Source: Lepisosteus oculatus (Eukaryota; Chordata; Actinopteri; Semionotiformes; Lepisosteidae). From it: DNA of 64,000 bases. The stretch lies in contig NC_090703.1 in assembly GCF_040954835.1 (NCBI RefSeq), positions 11,155,001-11,219,000 on the forward strand, given 5' to 3'. Position numbers and translations under genes: made by a program. Of this stretch, positions 23,109 through 35,568 are shown piece after piece; position 1 is the first letter of the stretch, and every line of letters begins with the position of its first letter. The notes beneath the pieces are model-generated. The model was not told where the DNA came from. It saw only the letters and a program-made list of their open reading frames with translations, and made no database searches.

Positions 23109-25783
23109 GTAAGTTACGGCAGAGGAAAAGCGATTTCTGGTTGCGGCAACCATTGCGTTGTGATTATGGAGCAGAGCAGTGGTGCTGGTCTCAGTTTCCA
23201 TATGTTACAGTTATACTGGCTACGGCACTGGTGCGTTGGTATGTTCAGTGTTGCATGGCAGTTTTTGTAAGTGGAGGCTTCGCCGTCAACGGTATTGATG
23301 GAGCTATTATCCATCCCGTTTTGTTGTTGTGGACTCGCGGAAGAGGAAAAAAAAAGATGTGCTCTGCGGATGTGTGGCCAAGCACAAAAATGAGGAACGT
23401 GATTGCAGCTGGTCAAACATACGCATATATTTACTCAATCATATGTGTTTCAACAGAAATATTTACGGAAATGTGGATGGCTGTACCTAGTAGCACTCGG
23501 AAACTTCTGCCTTCAAGAAAATGAACGCCGTCGCGGGGAAGGAGTGCAAAATATGAAACTTATTTTGTAATCTGTCAGTGGGTAGGGGACATCTAGGTTT
23601 GTCTTTACAGGTTTACATTTCCTTAACTTTTACATGTAATACGTCAGGATTAAGTGTTCGTCAGTTCAGCTGACACCGGCTGGATATTGAAAGAGTTTAC
23701 AATTCAGTGGCCAAGGTATTCAATAACCATTACCTTACTGTAGCATTGTGGCTTCCGAATATACAACTGACAACTAACTTTTTAGTTTCCAGGTATGGCC
23801 AGGTGAATTGAGCCTATCAAATTAGCTTTGGGCCAATACAACGATAATGGAATACAGCTACCTGCATGTACAAGTAACGATTTAACGTGTGTCAGGTTTT
23901 TACCATTTTAACCTCTTAAACTTTTCCTTAAATTATTTTCTCACTTCTGTGGCCTATGAGAGTTGCTGAGTGTTGTCCGCCCATGGATGTGGATTTGTCC
24001 GCTTGTGTCGCTGTCTAAAACGCCCAGGGCACCTTTTCCAGCTGAACCACATGTTCCGGTTGAAGTTATTTGCTTAATAACTTTCGGTGTCCTTGCATCA
24101 CCAACGTGAGAGCCGCCCCATGAAAAGATGATGACGGCAAGCTCTGTCGATTTTTGATTGTATCAAATGAACCTGCTTTACGATTTGACCAATGTGGCGT
24201 TGAGGAGTCGGGAGTTAACACCAGATGCTTTTCTAGCGGTGCCTCCGATTAATTTGCATTTTGTTCCAATTTGTTATTTTAGGATCTATTAGAGGTATTC
24301 CACTCATCAGTATGTGTGGAGTTTATTGTTTTATAGAGAGCGGAGAAAGTTGAGGAGAACAGTGGTCTTGGTGGTTAGCATCTCTCCCTTATGGCTGGTG
24401 GGCTTGATTCCAGACTTCTGTGTGAAGTTTGCATGTACTCTTCAAGTTCTGCTTTCCTCCCTCTCCCACAGCTAGGTGCTGGCTGGTTAAATTGGGGTCT
24501 CTAAACTGTCCCTGTGTGTCTGTGTGTGCATGGTTGGGAATCCAACCCTGTGCCTCTAGGAACGGAGTTGTATTGACACTTATCAGTAATAAGCAGCTCT
24601 CTGATAGTGGACGAGTGGGAGACAAGGTTGATCTCCAGTCACAATAACTGTATAAGAAGGGTGAGCTCAAGGTCTTTTAACCTGAAAGATCTTTAAACAA
24701 ATTATTTCTTTAATTGTTTAATTGCTGTGCTCAGCACCAGCACCCCTTTCTTTTTCAATCAGTATAGGAGCCTTTTTGGTTTTCCCAGTGTCCCTTCACT
24801 GACAGACGCAGTTTTCCATGAAGCCGATCTCCCAGTGAGTCACTGTATACACACACCTGGGGTACAAACATGCGTTAGAGCCAAAGCATACATTTCTTGT
24901 TTAAAGATCCATACGGTAGTTTCAAACAGGGGTCAAAGGTTTTCAGAATGGTTTGAACAAGTGATTATTTCTTTGTTTTATCTAAGGTAACTTTAAATCA
25001 ATGAAATGTAAACTGTTAACACAGAACAGTATGGTTCACAAAAATTTCACGTAAAGCAATAATCACAAATTGAAAGGCTCCAAAGTACATTCTACAGTAG
25101 CTGAAACAAAAGCAACATAACATAAGGCAGAGAAATGGGGCTAACAAATCATTCTAAAAGTGGGTCTTCAGGAAGTATTCGAAGGCTTTTCACAATGGCA
25201 GAGTCCTGCCATTGTTCAGAATCCCTTCCCCAGCACAGTTTTCGTCTTGTGTGTCAAATGCTAGCTGATTCTGTTGCTCTACTTTGAGCAGTTTATCTAA
25301 AAATAAAAATAAATGAAGAGCTGTATTAAATATAATATGAAAAAACAGTGCTAAAACCATCAAAGATCGAGAAGTCATGTGATTCTTTTAAGAGTTGGTA
25401 TGTATGTGCACATGATGTGCAGAAACCTTTTACCACCATAGCAGCTGGGCAAGTATTTCAAATGATAAATAGTTGCTTGCTCTGTGTTTTGTGTTGTATA
25501 AAGTGAAGTTCAAAGCTGTATTATTGTTTTCCCTTTTACTGCTGTGTTCCAAACACCATCAAAAATATTACAATGCATTGAAATGAAATGTAATTAAGCA
25601 AAAGTACTGTACCGGTTTGTTTGAAGCTCACATATATTTTAATCACTGAAGGGTGACTCAGATGTAATTGAGCTTTATTAGTATAGCACACTGTGTGTCA
25701 ATTACCTTCTGCCTCAGGGCATTAAAAACTAACAGGAATATGGCAAAAGGAATAATTAATCATCACCTGTGTTTGTTTTTCAG
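23109..25783 (+). other. MGAT2: Probable MGAT2 leader intron
   Basis: Bounded by AAG|GTAAGT at the left and a T-rich acceptor TTTGTTTTTCAG at the right. It holds a repeat copy at 24370-24665. A 127-codon open frame at 23141-23524 lies inside but shows no domain or low-complexity pattern and is probably chance. Splicing here is inferred from the site strength only. Confidence 0.4.
24370..24665 (+). repeat. Dispersed fish repeat, 5' and middle part
   Basis: Contains GTGGTTAGCATCTCTC, TGTGTGAAGTTTGCATGT, TCCCACAGCTAGGTGCTGG and TAAATTGGGGTCTCTAAACT. These are in the same order and orientation as the family seen at its other end at 1985-2165, and inverted at 31010-31262. Diverged, so old. Confidence 0.55.
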
Positions 25784-25806
25784 AGATTATCTGTGACTCA
25801 ATTTAT

Positions 25807-25938
25807 ATGCCAGCTGTGAAATTGTTTCCTGTTAGAATATACCATGCCCTTCTGGATATGTTTGGCTTTAATGACCCACTGAGTGGATTTATGTTTACAA
25901 AATTTCAAGAATCAAAAGTGAAGAAGAAACGAAGATAG
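25807..25938 (+). CDS. Unrecognised 43-aa ORF directly upstream of MGAT2
   Basis: In the exon that precedes MGAT2, an open frame begins right after the splice acceptor (25784) and runs to TAG at 25936-25938. Its first ATG is at 25807, giving 43 residues: hydrophobic MPAVKLFPVRIYHALLDMFG, then FNDPLSGFMF, ending in a basic KVKKKRR. The start context is poor (T at -3). The stop lies 102 bp before the MGAT2 ATG. Through the putative junction 23108/25784 this frame is the one used by the upstream 24-codon ORF. I recognise no family. It could be a uORF peptide, the last exon of an undescribed small gene, or chance. Confidence 0.3.
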   Translation: MPAVKLFPVRIYHALLDMFGFNDPLSGFMFTKFQESKVKKKRR

Positions 25939-26040
25939 AAGATTTCCGTTTCCCACATTTCAAGCATTTCCACAACAGACATTAGGTTTTAAATCTTCCA
26001 TTTTTTTCCAACATCTTGCTGTGCTGGATCACTGCCTGTC

Positions 26041-27342
26041 ATGAGATTCAGAATCTACAAGCGGAAGGTTTTTATATTGGCTCTCGTTGTCCTGGCCTGT
26101 GGCTTTGCCTTTTGGAGTAGTGGGAGGCAAAAGAAGAGTGAACTGTTCTCCAAAGAAGTTGATAATGTGAGGAGTAACCGGGTACATAGCACCTCCGGAA
26201 ACAGGAGGGTTTTCAATGAGACACAACCTGAAAAAGTCCAAAAGCCTGAGGTGGACAATATGACCCTCGTGTATCGTGGGATTGTTTATCAGCTGAACTT
26301 TGACCAGACCATCAGGAACGTTGAAAAGTTCAAAATGCGCAGGAAAGATGATCTGGTTGTAGTGGTCCAAGTTCACAACAGGCCTGAGTATTTAAAACTG
26401 TTAATAGATTCTCTAAGAAAAGCCAAGGGGATAGAAAATATATTACTAGTATTTAGCCATGACTACTGGTCTCCCGAGATTAACCAAGTGGTCGCCACTG
26501 TCGATTTTTGCCAAGTCCTTCAGATATTCTTCCCCTTTAGCATTCAGCTTTATCCTCAAGAATTCCCTGGAAATGACCCCAAAGACTGCCCGAGAGACAT
26601 TCCCAAGAAGGATGCCTTAAAGTTGGGCTGCATTAACGCAGAATACCCCGATTCCTTTGGCCACTACAGAGAAGCCAAATTCTCCCAGACTAAGCACCAC
26701 TGGTGGTGGAAACTGCACTTTGTTTGGGAAAGAGTAAAAGCCTTAAAAGATCATAATGGCTTGGTTCTGCTCATTGAAGAGGATCATTTCCTCTCACCTG
26801 ACTTTTACCACCTCCTTCAAATGATGTACACTTTGAAGAGAGAGCAGTGTCCTGACTGTGACATTTTGTCTCTTGGAGGATATGCACATTCCGGCTTTTC
26901 CAGTAAGGCCAGCAAAGTGGAGGTGAAAGCTTGGAAGTCAACTGAACACAACATGGGCATGGCCATGACCAGAGAGACTTACCAGCAGCTGATCCAGTGC
27001 ACTGACACCTTCTGCACCTATGATGACTACAACTGGGACTGGTCCCTGCAGCACCTCACTGTGACTTGTCTGCCCAGGTTTTGGAAGGTCATGGTCAGTG
27101 AAGCCCCAAGAATCTTCCATGCTGGAGACTGTGGAATGCATCACAAAAAGGCTTGTATGCCATCTACCCAGAAGGCTAAAATAGAAAGTATTCTGCAGAG
27201 TAATAGCAATTTGTTGTTTCCAAAGACCTTGCTCATAAATACGAAACAACCTTTAGTAGGTGTGTCTCCCCATGTGAAGAATGGAGGATGGGGTGATATC
27301 AGGGACCATGAACTCTGTAAGAGCTACCGCAGGCTACAGTGA
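26041..27342 (+). CDS. MGAT2: Alpha-1,6-mannosyl-glycoprotein 2-beta-N-acetylglucosaminyltransferase (GnT-II)
   Basis: Uninterrupted 433-codon frame in a single coding exon, as in other vertebrates (human 447 aa). The protein is a type II Golgi membrane enzyme: short basic cytoplasmic tail MRFRIYKRK, membrane anchor about residues 10-27, then a variable stem with potential N-glycosylation sites at N59 and N73. The catalytic domain follows, with near-identity to mammals around CINAEYPDSFGHYREAKF and WKSTEHNMG. EED at residues 246-248 is the divalent metal and UDP-sugar motif of the GT-A fold. The C-terminal half is rich in cysteines conserved for disulfides, and the end GWGDIRDHELCKSYRRLQ is diagnostic. 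It adds GlcNAc to the alpha-1,6 mannose arm, the step that commits N-glycans to the complex biantennary form. ATTAAA at 27523-27528 may be a polyadenylation signal. The stem is about 14 residues shorter than human. Confidence 0.98.
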   Translation: MRFRIYKRKVFILALVVLACGFAFWSSGRQKKSELFSKEVDNVRSNRVHSTSGNRRVFNETQPEKVQKPEVDNMTLVYRGIVYQLNFDQTIRNVEKFKMRRKDDLVVVVQVHNRPEYLKLLIDSLRKAKGIENILLVFSHDYWSPEINQVVATVDFCQVLQIFFPFSIQLYPQEFPGNDPKDCPRDIPKKDALKLGCINAEYPDSFGHYREAKFSQTKHHWWWKLHFVWERVKALKDHNGLVLLIEEDHFLSPDFYHLLQMMYTLKREQCPDCDILSLGGYAHSGFSSKASKVEVKAWKSTEHNMGMAMTRETYQQLIQCTDTFCTYDDYNWDWSLQHLTVTCLPRFWKVMVSEAPRIFHAGDCGMHHKKACMPSTQKAKIESILQSNSNLLFPKTLLINTKQPLVGVSPHVKNGGWGDIRDHELCKSYRRLQ

Positions 27343-30135
27343 CATTGATGTTGGGCGTCATCTTAAAAGCCTTTTGAATATATAGTTTTTGTTCATGGAC
27401 TGTTAAATGCCTGTTGTTTTATGGGATTTTCCCAAATATGTGGGATTTGGACTTCTTCATGAGTGTCTTTTAATAACCAAGTAAAAATTCTTGTGAAAGT
27501 TCACAGGAGTTTGATTAATTTTATTAAAGTGGCTCTCTCGAGTTTTGTTTTCCAGTTTTATGAAAACCTTTTGAACTATAAAAGTGTTTTAATTCATGCT
27601 TTTGTTGCATAAATGGAGACTGACATTATTTTTGTGAAGGAGGAAGAAAATATAATGGTTGAACTGGTAATCATAGAGCTAATGAAAGCACCTCTTGTGT
27701 AAAAAAAGTGTATAGTATTTCTAATTCCCTAAAAAAAAAATAGAAAATGAGTCATTATACATCTCAGTATTTTTAAGAAATTATACATGGAGATATTGAA
27801 CTGTCAGGAAGGGTAATCAATGACAAAAACTGATGTTTGACCTCAGTTTAATTGAAATACTGTTCATTTAGGTGTAAATTGATTTGACTCCTGAAAAAAT
27901 CTGTGATTTTGAGCTTTTTGAGTTTTTAAGCATTGCTGTACACTTGTCCTGCTAAGTGTAGACACCCAACATTGATCAAGCAACAGAAACCAAGCTCTGG
28001 TAAATACTGCAGGAAAAACCAGCCACCCACACAGTGCTTGGATGAAACTGAAGATTGAATTCAGTAAAAGAAAAAACAACAAGAAATCGTTTTCTCAGTT
28101 TTTCTTCATTGCTTTCCAAAATGTTTTCTGTTAGTCTCTTAGTATGATCTGAGGTGGACACGGCAGTTTTCATTTGTAACCCACAGCCTTTGAAAAAATA
28201 AGCAATTTGGGCAACAGAGTGAGGTTCTATTTTGTAACATTCTGTATTTGTATTACACAGCCTTGGGCATGTCCATCTTATCTTGAACCCATTGTTTACA
28301 TGTTGACACATCACATTTTTTTGCATAAAAGTAATAATCATTGCAGTTAAAATGTATGAACTGAAAGTAATTCACTGTCTCCCAGCATTGTAATATCCCT
28401 AAGTAATTTCTCAGAAATGCTTGGAGACTTGTAGTGGCTTATTCAAAAAAAACAATTACATGAATTTCCGTGCAGATATTTTTCTATTGCTAGGCACAAG
28501 ATAATAATATATAGTATGAACCATCTCGTGTTGCAGACCTCCGCAGTATTGAGATTCAGCTTTATTAAAGGTCAAATTAGATGTTTTAATATACTAATCC
28601 TAGTATTGTTTTTCATTAGTGATGGTAAAGAAGCATATACCAAATCCAGGAATGTATCTACAGAAACATACAATTTCCGTTAATACTTGCACATTTACTG
28701 AAATTTACACATAAGCAAAACTACATTGTTGTTGTCTTTTAAATTCAGAATACTAAATTTTGCAACGAGTGAAGTTGTTCTCATTGTTCTCTACACTACA
28801 GGGAATTAAAAATAATGTACCATTTGTAAACTGACACTTTTCAAAAGCATACATGAAATTCAGTTTATGTCACATTTTGCATTTCCTTTCTACCAACTAC
28901 TCTGGTTACTGGAACAGCAGAGCTAGAAATCAGTCCATAAGAAGGTGAGATTATCACAAATTGGGATGGACTAATCTGTTACAATGTATTCATGTTGTCA
29001 CTGTTTAAAATGAAATCTTGATTATTAAACATCACCATTTTAGTTCTTCCATCCACATAATGGATTTGTGTTTGCTCTGAAGAACAGTGTTCCTTATTTC
29101 AGCACCAGTTCAGGTCTTTTAATCCTGTTATGTGATTAATAGCCGATTAATACAGTAAAGTTTTTTTTTTAAATTGACAACTTCTACTTGAATCGGCTGT
29201 AAAGCTTCATCAAAGTACATCATGATCTAAGGAATCAAACCTTTCTGTGTATCATTGCTCATCTGAACTCTGAAATATTAAGCTGTATTGTGAACCTTTA
29301 CTATACAGTAGAAATGTTCATATATATATATACACTTTTATATAGATGTATAAGCATCTTTGCTCACATACTGTACATTTTCACTCAGGGAAAGCAGAAA
29401 AAATATTGAATCCGTGCACAGAAAAAAAGAGAAGAGATCTTACTCCGAAATGCCTAAAAGGTGAACATACAGTACTCTTTAATCTTTATCTCTAAGTATA
29501 AAACAAGACTGGTCTAAACAGGTTTTCCAACATCTATTACCAGATCTGGTTCCTTCCTTTGGAATTGATGGTATCATTTCCCTGAGGGCTGTAGCAAGCG
29601 TCACTTAACTCCTTTTCAAAATAAATACGGGGATAACTGAAAGTAAATCATAAAGTTACGACAGAACTTAAAGAGACGATTCATGAAATAAACAGATTAT
29701 TTAATACAATATTCTTCACAAGATAGAGAACGCCTACAATGGCTAATGACTTCTAAATTTAGTGGAATGCTTGAAGTGTTTTCCTGTGGCTGTTTCAGAA
29801 ATAGATTAAAAAAAGAAAGGAACCCACACATTCATTAACTGTCACAGGAAACCTAAAAGTTTAACACTGCATATCAGTAAGATGCATACTTATATGATGT
29901 TAACCCGCAGTTTCTATTAAGGAAATATGTTTACGTATATAGTTAGAGGACTTTTTGCAACCTATCCACAATGTTTAGTACTACACACAGAAATAGATGG
30001 CTTGTTGTTCAATACCGTACTTGCTGTGTAACAAATTAGATGTTTTGACTACGTGTTGCAAACAGTTTATTTTTCTGACTAATAAAGGAGAATGGAGAAG
30101 TAGCAATTATCATGGGGACTGTATAATGAACAGCA
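27343..30135. other. Convergent 3' ends of MGAT2 and DNAAF2, no gene seen
   Basis: AT-rich sequence between two genes that end toward each other. It should hold the MGAT2 3' UTR on the plus strand and the DNAAF2 3' UTR on the minus strand; AATAAA on the minus strand at about 30066-30071 lies 65-70 bp after the DNAAF2 stop. A minus-strand frame of 121 codons at 27976-28341 has no domain or splice context. No repeat boundary is clear. Confidence 0.5.
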
Positions 30136-33100
30136 TCAGTCCAGCTCATATAAAAGGGAGTTCAGAAATGAGAATCCAGCCGAAGTGGTGTGATTATTAA
30201 GAACCTCCACAGTGCCATCTGTAGGGTTAATTTCCCTAATGATAGCTGGTGCTGGTTCACTGTCCATGAACTCATTCTTCTGCTCTGTCAGTAGATCATC
30301 CTCATCAAGCTCATTTCCATCTCGTTCTCCAGACTCCTCTTTAAAATGCGCAGTTCTGCTAGCTCTTTGCCCTATGCCAGTGGCAACGGGTGTGCCTGCT
30401 GTCTTCAAAGCAGTAAAAGGTACCTCTTTGCTATCTGAGCAAGGAGCACTGGGATTCAGATCACTGCCTACAGTCTCTGAATGTTTCATTGTAGCCTGTT
30501 TGACTGAGGCGGGTCTCGTTTGCTCTGTGCTATTGCCCTTGTTAAGTGCAAACCTGCAGACAGGCTCACATGCTGTATGGCAGGTAGTGATCTGTTTTCT
30601 TTTTACTGCTGCATGCGTGTTGGTCTCTTTCTCCATCTCTTGAATAACAGCTTCTGGAGATGAGGGCTCATCTCTCACACTGCTGTCCACACTGGAGAGA
30701 ATGACACAGGCAGCATTTGCAGTTTCCTCTGGTATATTATTATCCTCATCCCGAGATTGATGAGACATGTCAGCATCCCTCTGAAAGAAAAGTTATTAAA
30801 ACAGTTCATCTTCGTGAAAGTAAGGGGGCCTACAGCATGAGCACATGCACAAAGCACCATGTGAAACCTAGATCATTTTTTCCATTTTCATTTGTAGCCC
30901 TCAGGATTTAAAAAAAATAAGCAAAAAGAGGTTCTTTTTGTAACATAAGGCAGTTGGAATACAATTTTGAGTGCCTAAAATCCTATCATAAGTTCTCAAA
31001 GCTTTATTACATATCCATCCATTTTCTAACTGCTTAATTCAGTACAGGATTACAGGACAGCTGGAGCCTGTCACAGCAAGCAATGTGTGCAAGGCTGGGT
31101 TCACCCTGCATGCCACCTAGAAGCCAATTAACCTACCCATCTCTCTTAGGACTGTAGGAGAAAACCTACACAAACACAACGCAAACATACAAACTCCAGG
31201 CAGATAGCTCACCAGGTTTGAACCCAGGGCCCCAGTGCTGGAAGGCATCAATGCTAACCCATGTTTTATCACGTATTTTTGGAAAAGCTGCAAACTATAA
31301 AGAAAGCTTATCCAACAAAATGTATGTAAGTGAGTGTGAAAAGTAGAAAATGCATTATACCATCCTTTTATTTGGCTTTTATATTGCAAAAAGACTTCTG
31401 TGCAGAATGTTGTGTTTTAATGACAAAGGGTTTCTGAAGCAACCCATTACTGTCACTTCCATTTCAACCTTAATTATTGCAAAAATACAAGCTGCAGCAT
31501 CTCATGGTAGACAGGATAAATCTGTGTGTAAAGAGTATATGGAAAGGTACTTTTTAGACAACTATAGCATATACAATCAAAAAGTGAAGGAAAAAAATCC
31601 CCAGGTAATTATACTGGTTAATTTATAAACTCACTGATTACGGCAACATCCTGCAAATGTTTGATTACCCATTCCTGGAAAAGGTCATGGCAGAGGGATT
31701 AGTGGTGGAACAGCAGCTGGTTTCAGTTGAGGGGCATCTGTGCCTTCAGGAGCTGATGTTACCGATTGCATCCTAGAGCTATCAAAGCACAGAGTTGCAG
31801 GCACATTCAAAGCCCTGTCAGAAACTGTCAGCATCCCTTACCCAAGGGGTGCCAAGTTGTTGATGAGAATAAAAAGATTAAATTAAAACCTCTTTGAGAC
31901 ACAAAGCATGAGGAGTAACAATCAAGATACAGTACATTCATGTGACATGCATCAATCCACAAAGAACGATGCTTTTGACAAACTGACTAAAGAATAGCCA
32001 CCAGTACCCAATTTTTTATGTGCACTTTTTTAATTTAAGAAATTGTATTTTGTGCAATATTGTGCCTGTGCAGTGTATATGACCACAGCACATTTTCCTT
32101 CTGTGAAAGAGCAATTTTTCATCATTTCAAAATAGTTTCCTTTTGGTTTTTAATTGTACCAAGGTAAGTGAATAAAGTTTGTTAGTGAATTATCTACAAA
32201 GTATACTTTACTCTCCTTGCACATCCTCACACGTCTGCTACTATTTCAGAAAGTTAGGGATTCTGTTTCTTGGTCCCTGGGCCATTCCTACACTTCTACT
32301 CTTGAATCCTGGAGTTTTTCACTGACGTTCCAACCTCCTTTCATTGGGCCAAAGGAAAGGAGATCCTGATTGTCAGATGGGTCATTGTGCAACGTGACCA
32401 AGGTGACCACCCATGACAAGTAAGGTAAGGTGACCTTAAGGACAGTGAGCCTTGCATTAATTCTCCACAGGAATGATGTTGGAACATCAGTGATGGCAAC
32501 AAAGTCTAAGTGGATCGAAAAAATGTTTTAGTACGAGCATATCCATATTGTTATGAAGTTATAGCAGAAATTGTATAGATGTACAAGGGAACTATGTTTC
32601 AACTGAGCCTTCCCTAGCCTTGAAGCACATATGGAGGAGCGTTCACAACGTTACTTAACCTTGTATAAAATGTTGTCTTGTTATTGGCAAGTAGAATGTG
32701 CTCCCTAAGCTGAGGGAAAATATAATCTAGAAAATGTAAGAGATAACCAACCATGATTGATATGTAAACCATGATTTGCCCTTCCTGTGTGTGAGTCACT
32801 GATGGTATTTAGATACAAAGCTTTATTTTCCACTTCTTTGCTGCTGTTTAGGGTGAAGAAGCACAGATGAGAAGCTTCTTCAGGAAAACAAAGCATTTAC
32901 AAAAGATACACAGCTTGATACAAATCTAACTGCCTACAAGCTGCTAAAGGTGGTATTTTAAAACAGTCAATATGCAGTAAGTTAATTTTTTGAAACCATT
33001 AACCTTTTTTTAAAAAACAAAAGAGGGAAAACGTGCTTTCAGATCATGTATATTTTAGATAATGTTCCCAATGCATGGATGGGTTATTGCATTTTTCATA

Positions 33101-35568
33101 GCATGGCTGTCAGATGTTCAATAGGAACTACATTGATTTTTCAGGCTCTGATGCCAAGGCTTGCATATCGTATCAGTTGAAAAAAGGGAAGGAAGGCAAG
33201 ATGAGGACTGTGATTGGCTTGTCCTCTCTTTGTATAATGATCCATTTTGAGAAAGAGCGTGGAAGAACAAAGACAAATCAGTACAACATCAGAAACCTTG
33301 TTTTCCATTACTGTTTCACTCCAATGTTCTACTGTTCTGTGGACTTTTATCCTATTAAAAGGTAAAGCTTGTGGATGGTTTCAATGACGGCTGCTTTACG
33401 CACGCACAGTGGCAGTCAAGCCTAAAGTGTTCTCAATTTTCAGGGTACTATTTCACTGATGTGTTGTCTGGAACTGTTTAATTTATTACATTTGTGTCTA
33501 TACGCTAAGCTGTACAGTCTGCTGGTGCGATATATTTCAGTCCACAGTGGTACATTACTTTAGAACGGAACTGACGGCTCATTATTCAGTAACGTAATTC
33601 ACATTCAAGCTGTCAACCCAATGCCACATGAGAACACAATAAAGTAAATGCTAGGACAACCTTATATGAACATAAGTGAAAAGAAGGTTGGGAAAATATT
33701 GTTCCATAAAAGCACTGTAATATCCCCCTGATGTTGACTACTGAGCCTCCGTAAATATTAGGACTGCAGATTGTTCTCGAGTAGGTTCTTGATTTCTAGA
33801 TTTCAGCTGCCCTACAACTTTGGACGCTGCTGGTATTCTTGAGCCTGTCTACAAATCGCACTCAAATCTAAAGAACCAGTCAGTCTGTTGCAGCATGTAA
33901 CAGATTTTGTTTGGAATGCAATTTTATACTCACTAGCTGTGCGAGTAAAGCTTTAAGATGTTAATTAACAGTACAAGAAAGAGGCGCTTTCCATTCCACT
34001 CGGTACAAAATGGGATATTGTAAACCGAGAATATGAATGGGAGTGTTTCCAGGTCTACCCTAATTATCGTCCGGATAGGCGGTTTTTAACATATTTACCT
34101 CTACTCTGAATAATTCATCATTGGATGGGTTTGTCTCCGTTGCGAGTTGGTCATCACAGGTGTGGTCCGTGGATTGTGAAGCATCGTTTGGACAGCATGA
34201 TTTACTGCTTTGCAGACAATAGATGCTTCCTCCACTTCCCCTTTGAGTATCAGTCGCTATCGGTTCAGGAATGATGTCTACGCCTTCAGACGGGTCAAGT
34301 TCTTTCGGTTGAAACTTTGGCGAGACAGGTGTAGCTGGGCTTTGCATCACGTTGGTCTCCTGCTGTTTTACAAGGTCGTCGGCGAGTGTTTCGTTCTCGG
34401 CCTTTTCAGCGCTGCCGGGTTCGAGATCTTCGAACCTGTCCTTTCCACACAGAGTTTCACCGACCAGATGAGTGTTCATCTGGGCTGTGGGCGGCCGCTT
34501 CAGTGGCAACACAGTTAAAGTAACGACCAGCTGTTTTTTCAGCTTAACGAACTTGGCTTCCCCTTGGTTTTCGTCAATGGGATAAGGTAAAGTCACTACC
34601 AGTCTATACGCTGGTTTCTTGGACTCCAGCAAGAACTGTTTTTCCGTTACGTTCAACTCTGCATCCGCTGCCGACTTCAGAAGAGGCAGGTCAACGGTGA
34701 TCACGATCTCTTTGGGTCGAGGGCCGGGAGCAGTGTCGCGGGAGCACGTGTAATCTTGTAAATCAATGTATGACCTGTACTTAATCGTGTAACGGGGTTC
34801 AGTGGGCTCATTGCTTTGGTTGGGTGCCGGTTTGATGTAGTCTAATTTTTCTTCTCTGATCACAGTGTTATCTTCTTGAGCAGTGTTTCCTTTTTTGTCG
34901 TAAGGATATGGGAACTGTAAAGGATCATTCGGGTTCACCGGTTCCGTTTCTTTAACCGGATGCCCGTGCAGAGGCTTACGAATCACCGCCGGGTGGGGAA
35001 CCCCCTTGTACTTCATTTTTAATACCTTGACATTTCTTTCATCTAGTTTGACGTTGAACTGTTTCTGGATGCCTTCCATCGCGGTTCTGTCTACTAATTT
35101 CATAAATCTCTCGTTTTTCCCGGCAATATAAAGTGTATCTGGGTGGAATACGACATCGTATATCATGTGTCGGTTGCCTTTCGAGTCCAGATCTTGCCTT
35201 CCCGGTGCTAGACTGTAAGGGAGAGACCAGTGCTGTCCCAATTTATCGTCGCTCCCCTTTCCAGGCTTACACTCAGGCTTAGCGATCAACTCGTTGCTAC
35301 AGATATTGATAAAACATTTCTGTTCACCCCTCACGCTCGTCTTCAGGACGCGACACGGCTTGGGGTGAATAAACTGTATATCCATGCCCCTCTCCTGCTC
35401 CATCATCGTTATTTCTTCTTCATATTTCTTTCTGTTCTCCGGATTTGAGATTTCTTCTGCATATTCCTTCAACATCTCCCTGAATTTCTCATCCTTGAAG
35501 GCTTTGCTGAAGCGGTCGATTTCATCCGAAGTTAAATTTAATTCCTCGAGTTTTGAGCCCGATTCCAT
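30136..35568 (-). CDS. DNAAF2: Dynein axonemal assembly factor 2 (kintoun)
   Basis: Two exons found: 35568-34099 (490 codons, phase 0) and 30780-30136 (214 codons plus stop), together 704 residues; human is 837. The first exon holds the N-terminal PIH1 domain (about residues 40-200; HWSLPYSLAPGR, YDVVFHPDTLYIAG, KYKGVPHPAV) and the CS-like domain (about 270-350; SYIDLQDYTCSRDTAPGP, YRLVVTLPYPIDE). I place the donor at GTAAAT (34098) because it joins in phase to the strong acceptor TTTCTTTCAG before 30780. The second exon ends FSFLNSLLYELD, the conserved kintoun terminus. The protein is a cytoplasmic HSP90 co-chaperone that preassembles axonemal dynein arms. The middle conserved block that in human carries a WREWY motif is not visible in either exon, so one internal exon may be missing from this model. 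Confidence 0.9.
31010..31262 (-). repeat. Dispersed fish repeat in DNAAF2 intron
   Basis: Begins CATCCATCCATTTTCTAACT and includes GATTACAGGACAGCTGGAGC, AAGCCAATTAACCTACC, ACAAACTCCAGGCAGA and GAACCCAGGGCCCCAGTGCT. This is nearly the whole familiar fish repeat, in inverse orientation to the copies at 1985-2165 and 24370-24665. Moderately diverged. Confidence 0.65.

Noticed and set aside
23141-23524. 127-codon plus-strand ORF after the MGAT2 leader exon
   Set aside because: Lies in the probable intron, has no domain, no codon-bias feel and no splice context; likely chance.
26029-26376. 115-codon minus-strand ORF opposite MGAT2
   Set aside because: Antisense shadow of the conserved MGAT2 exon.
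30212-30643. 143-codon plus-strand ORF antisense to DNAAF2
   Set aside because: Mirror of the DNAAF2 terminal exon; the minus strand carries the conserved C-terminus.
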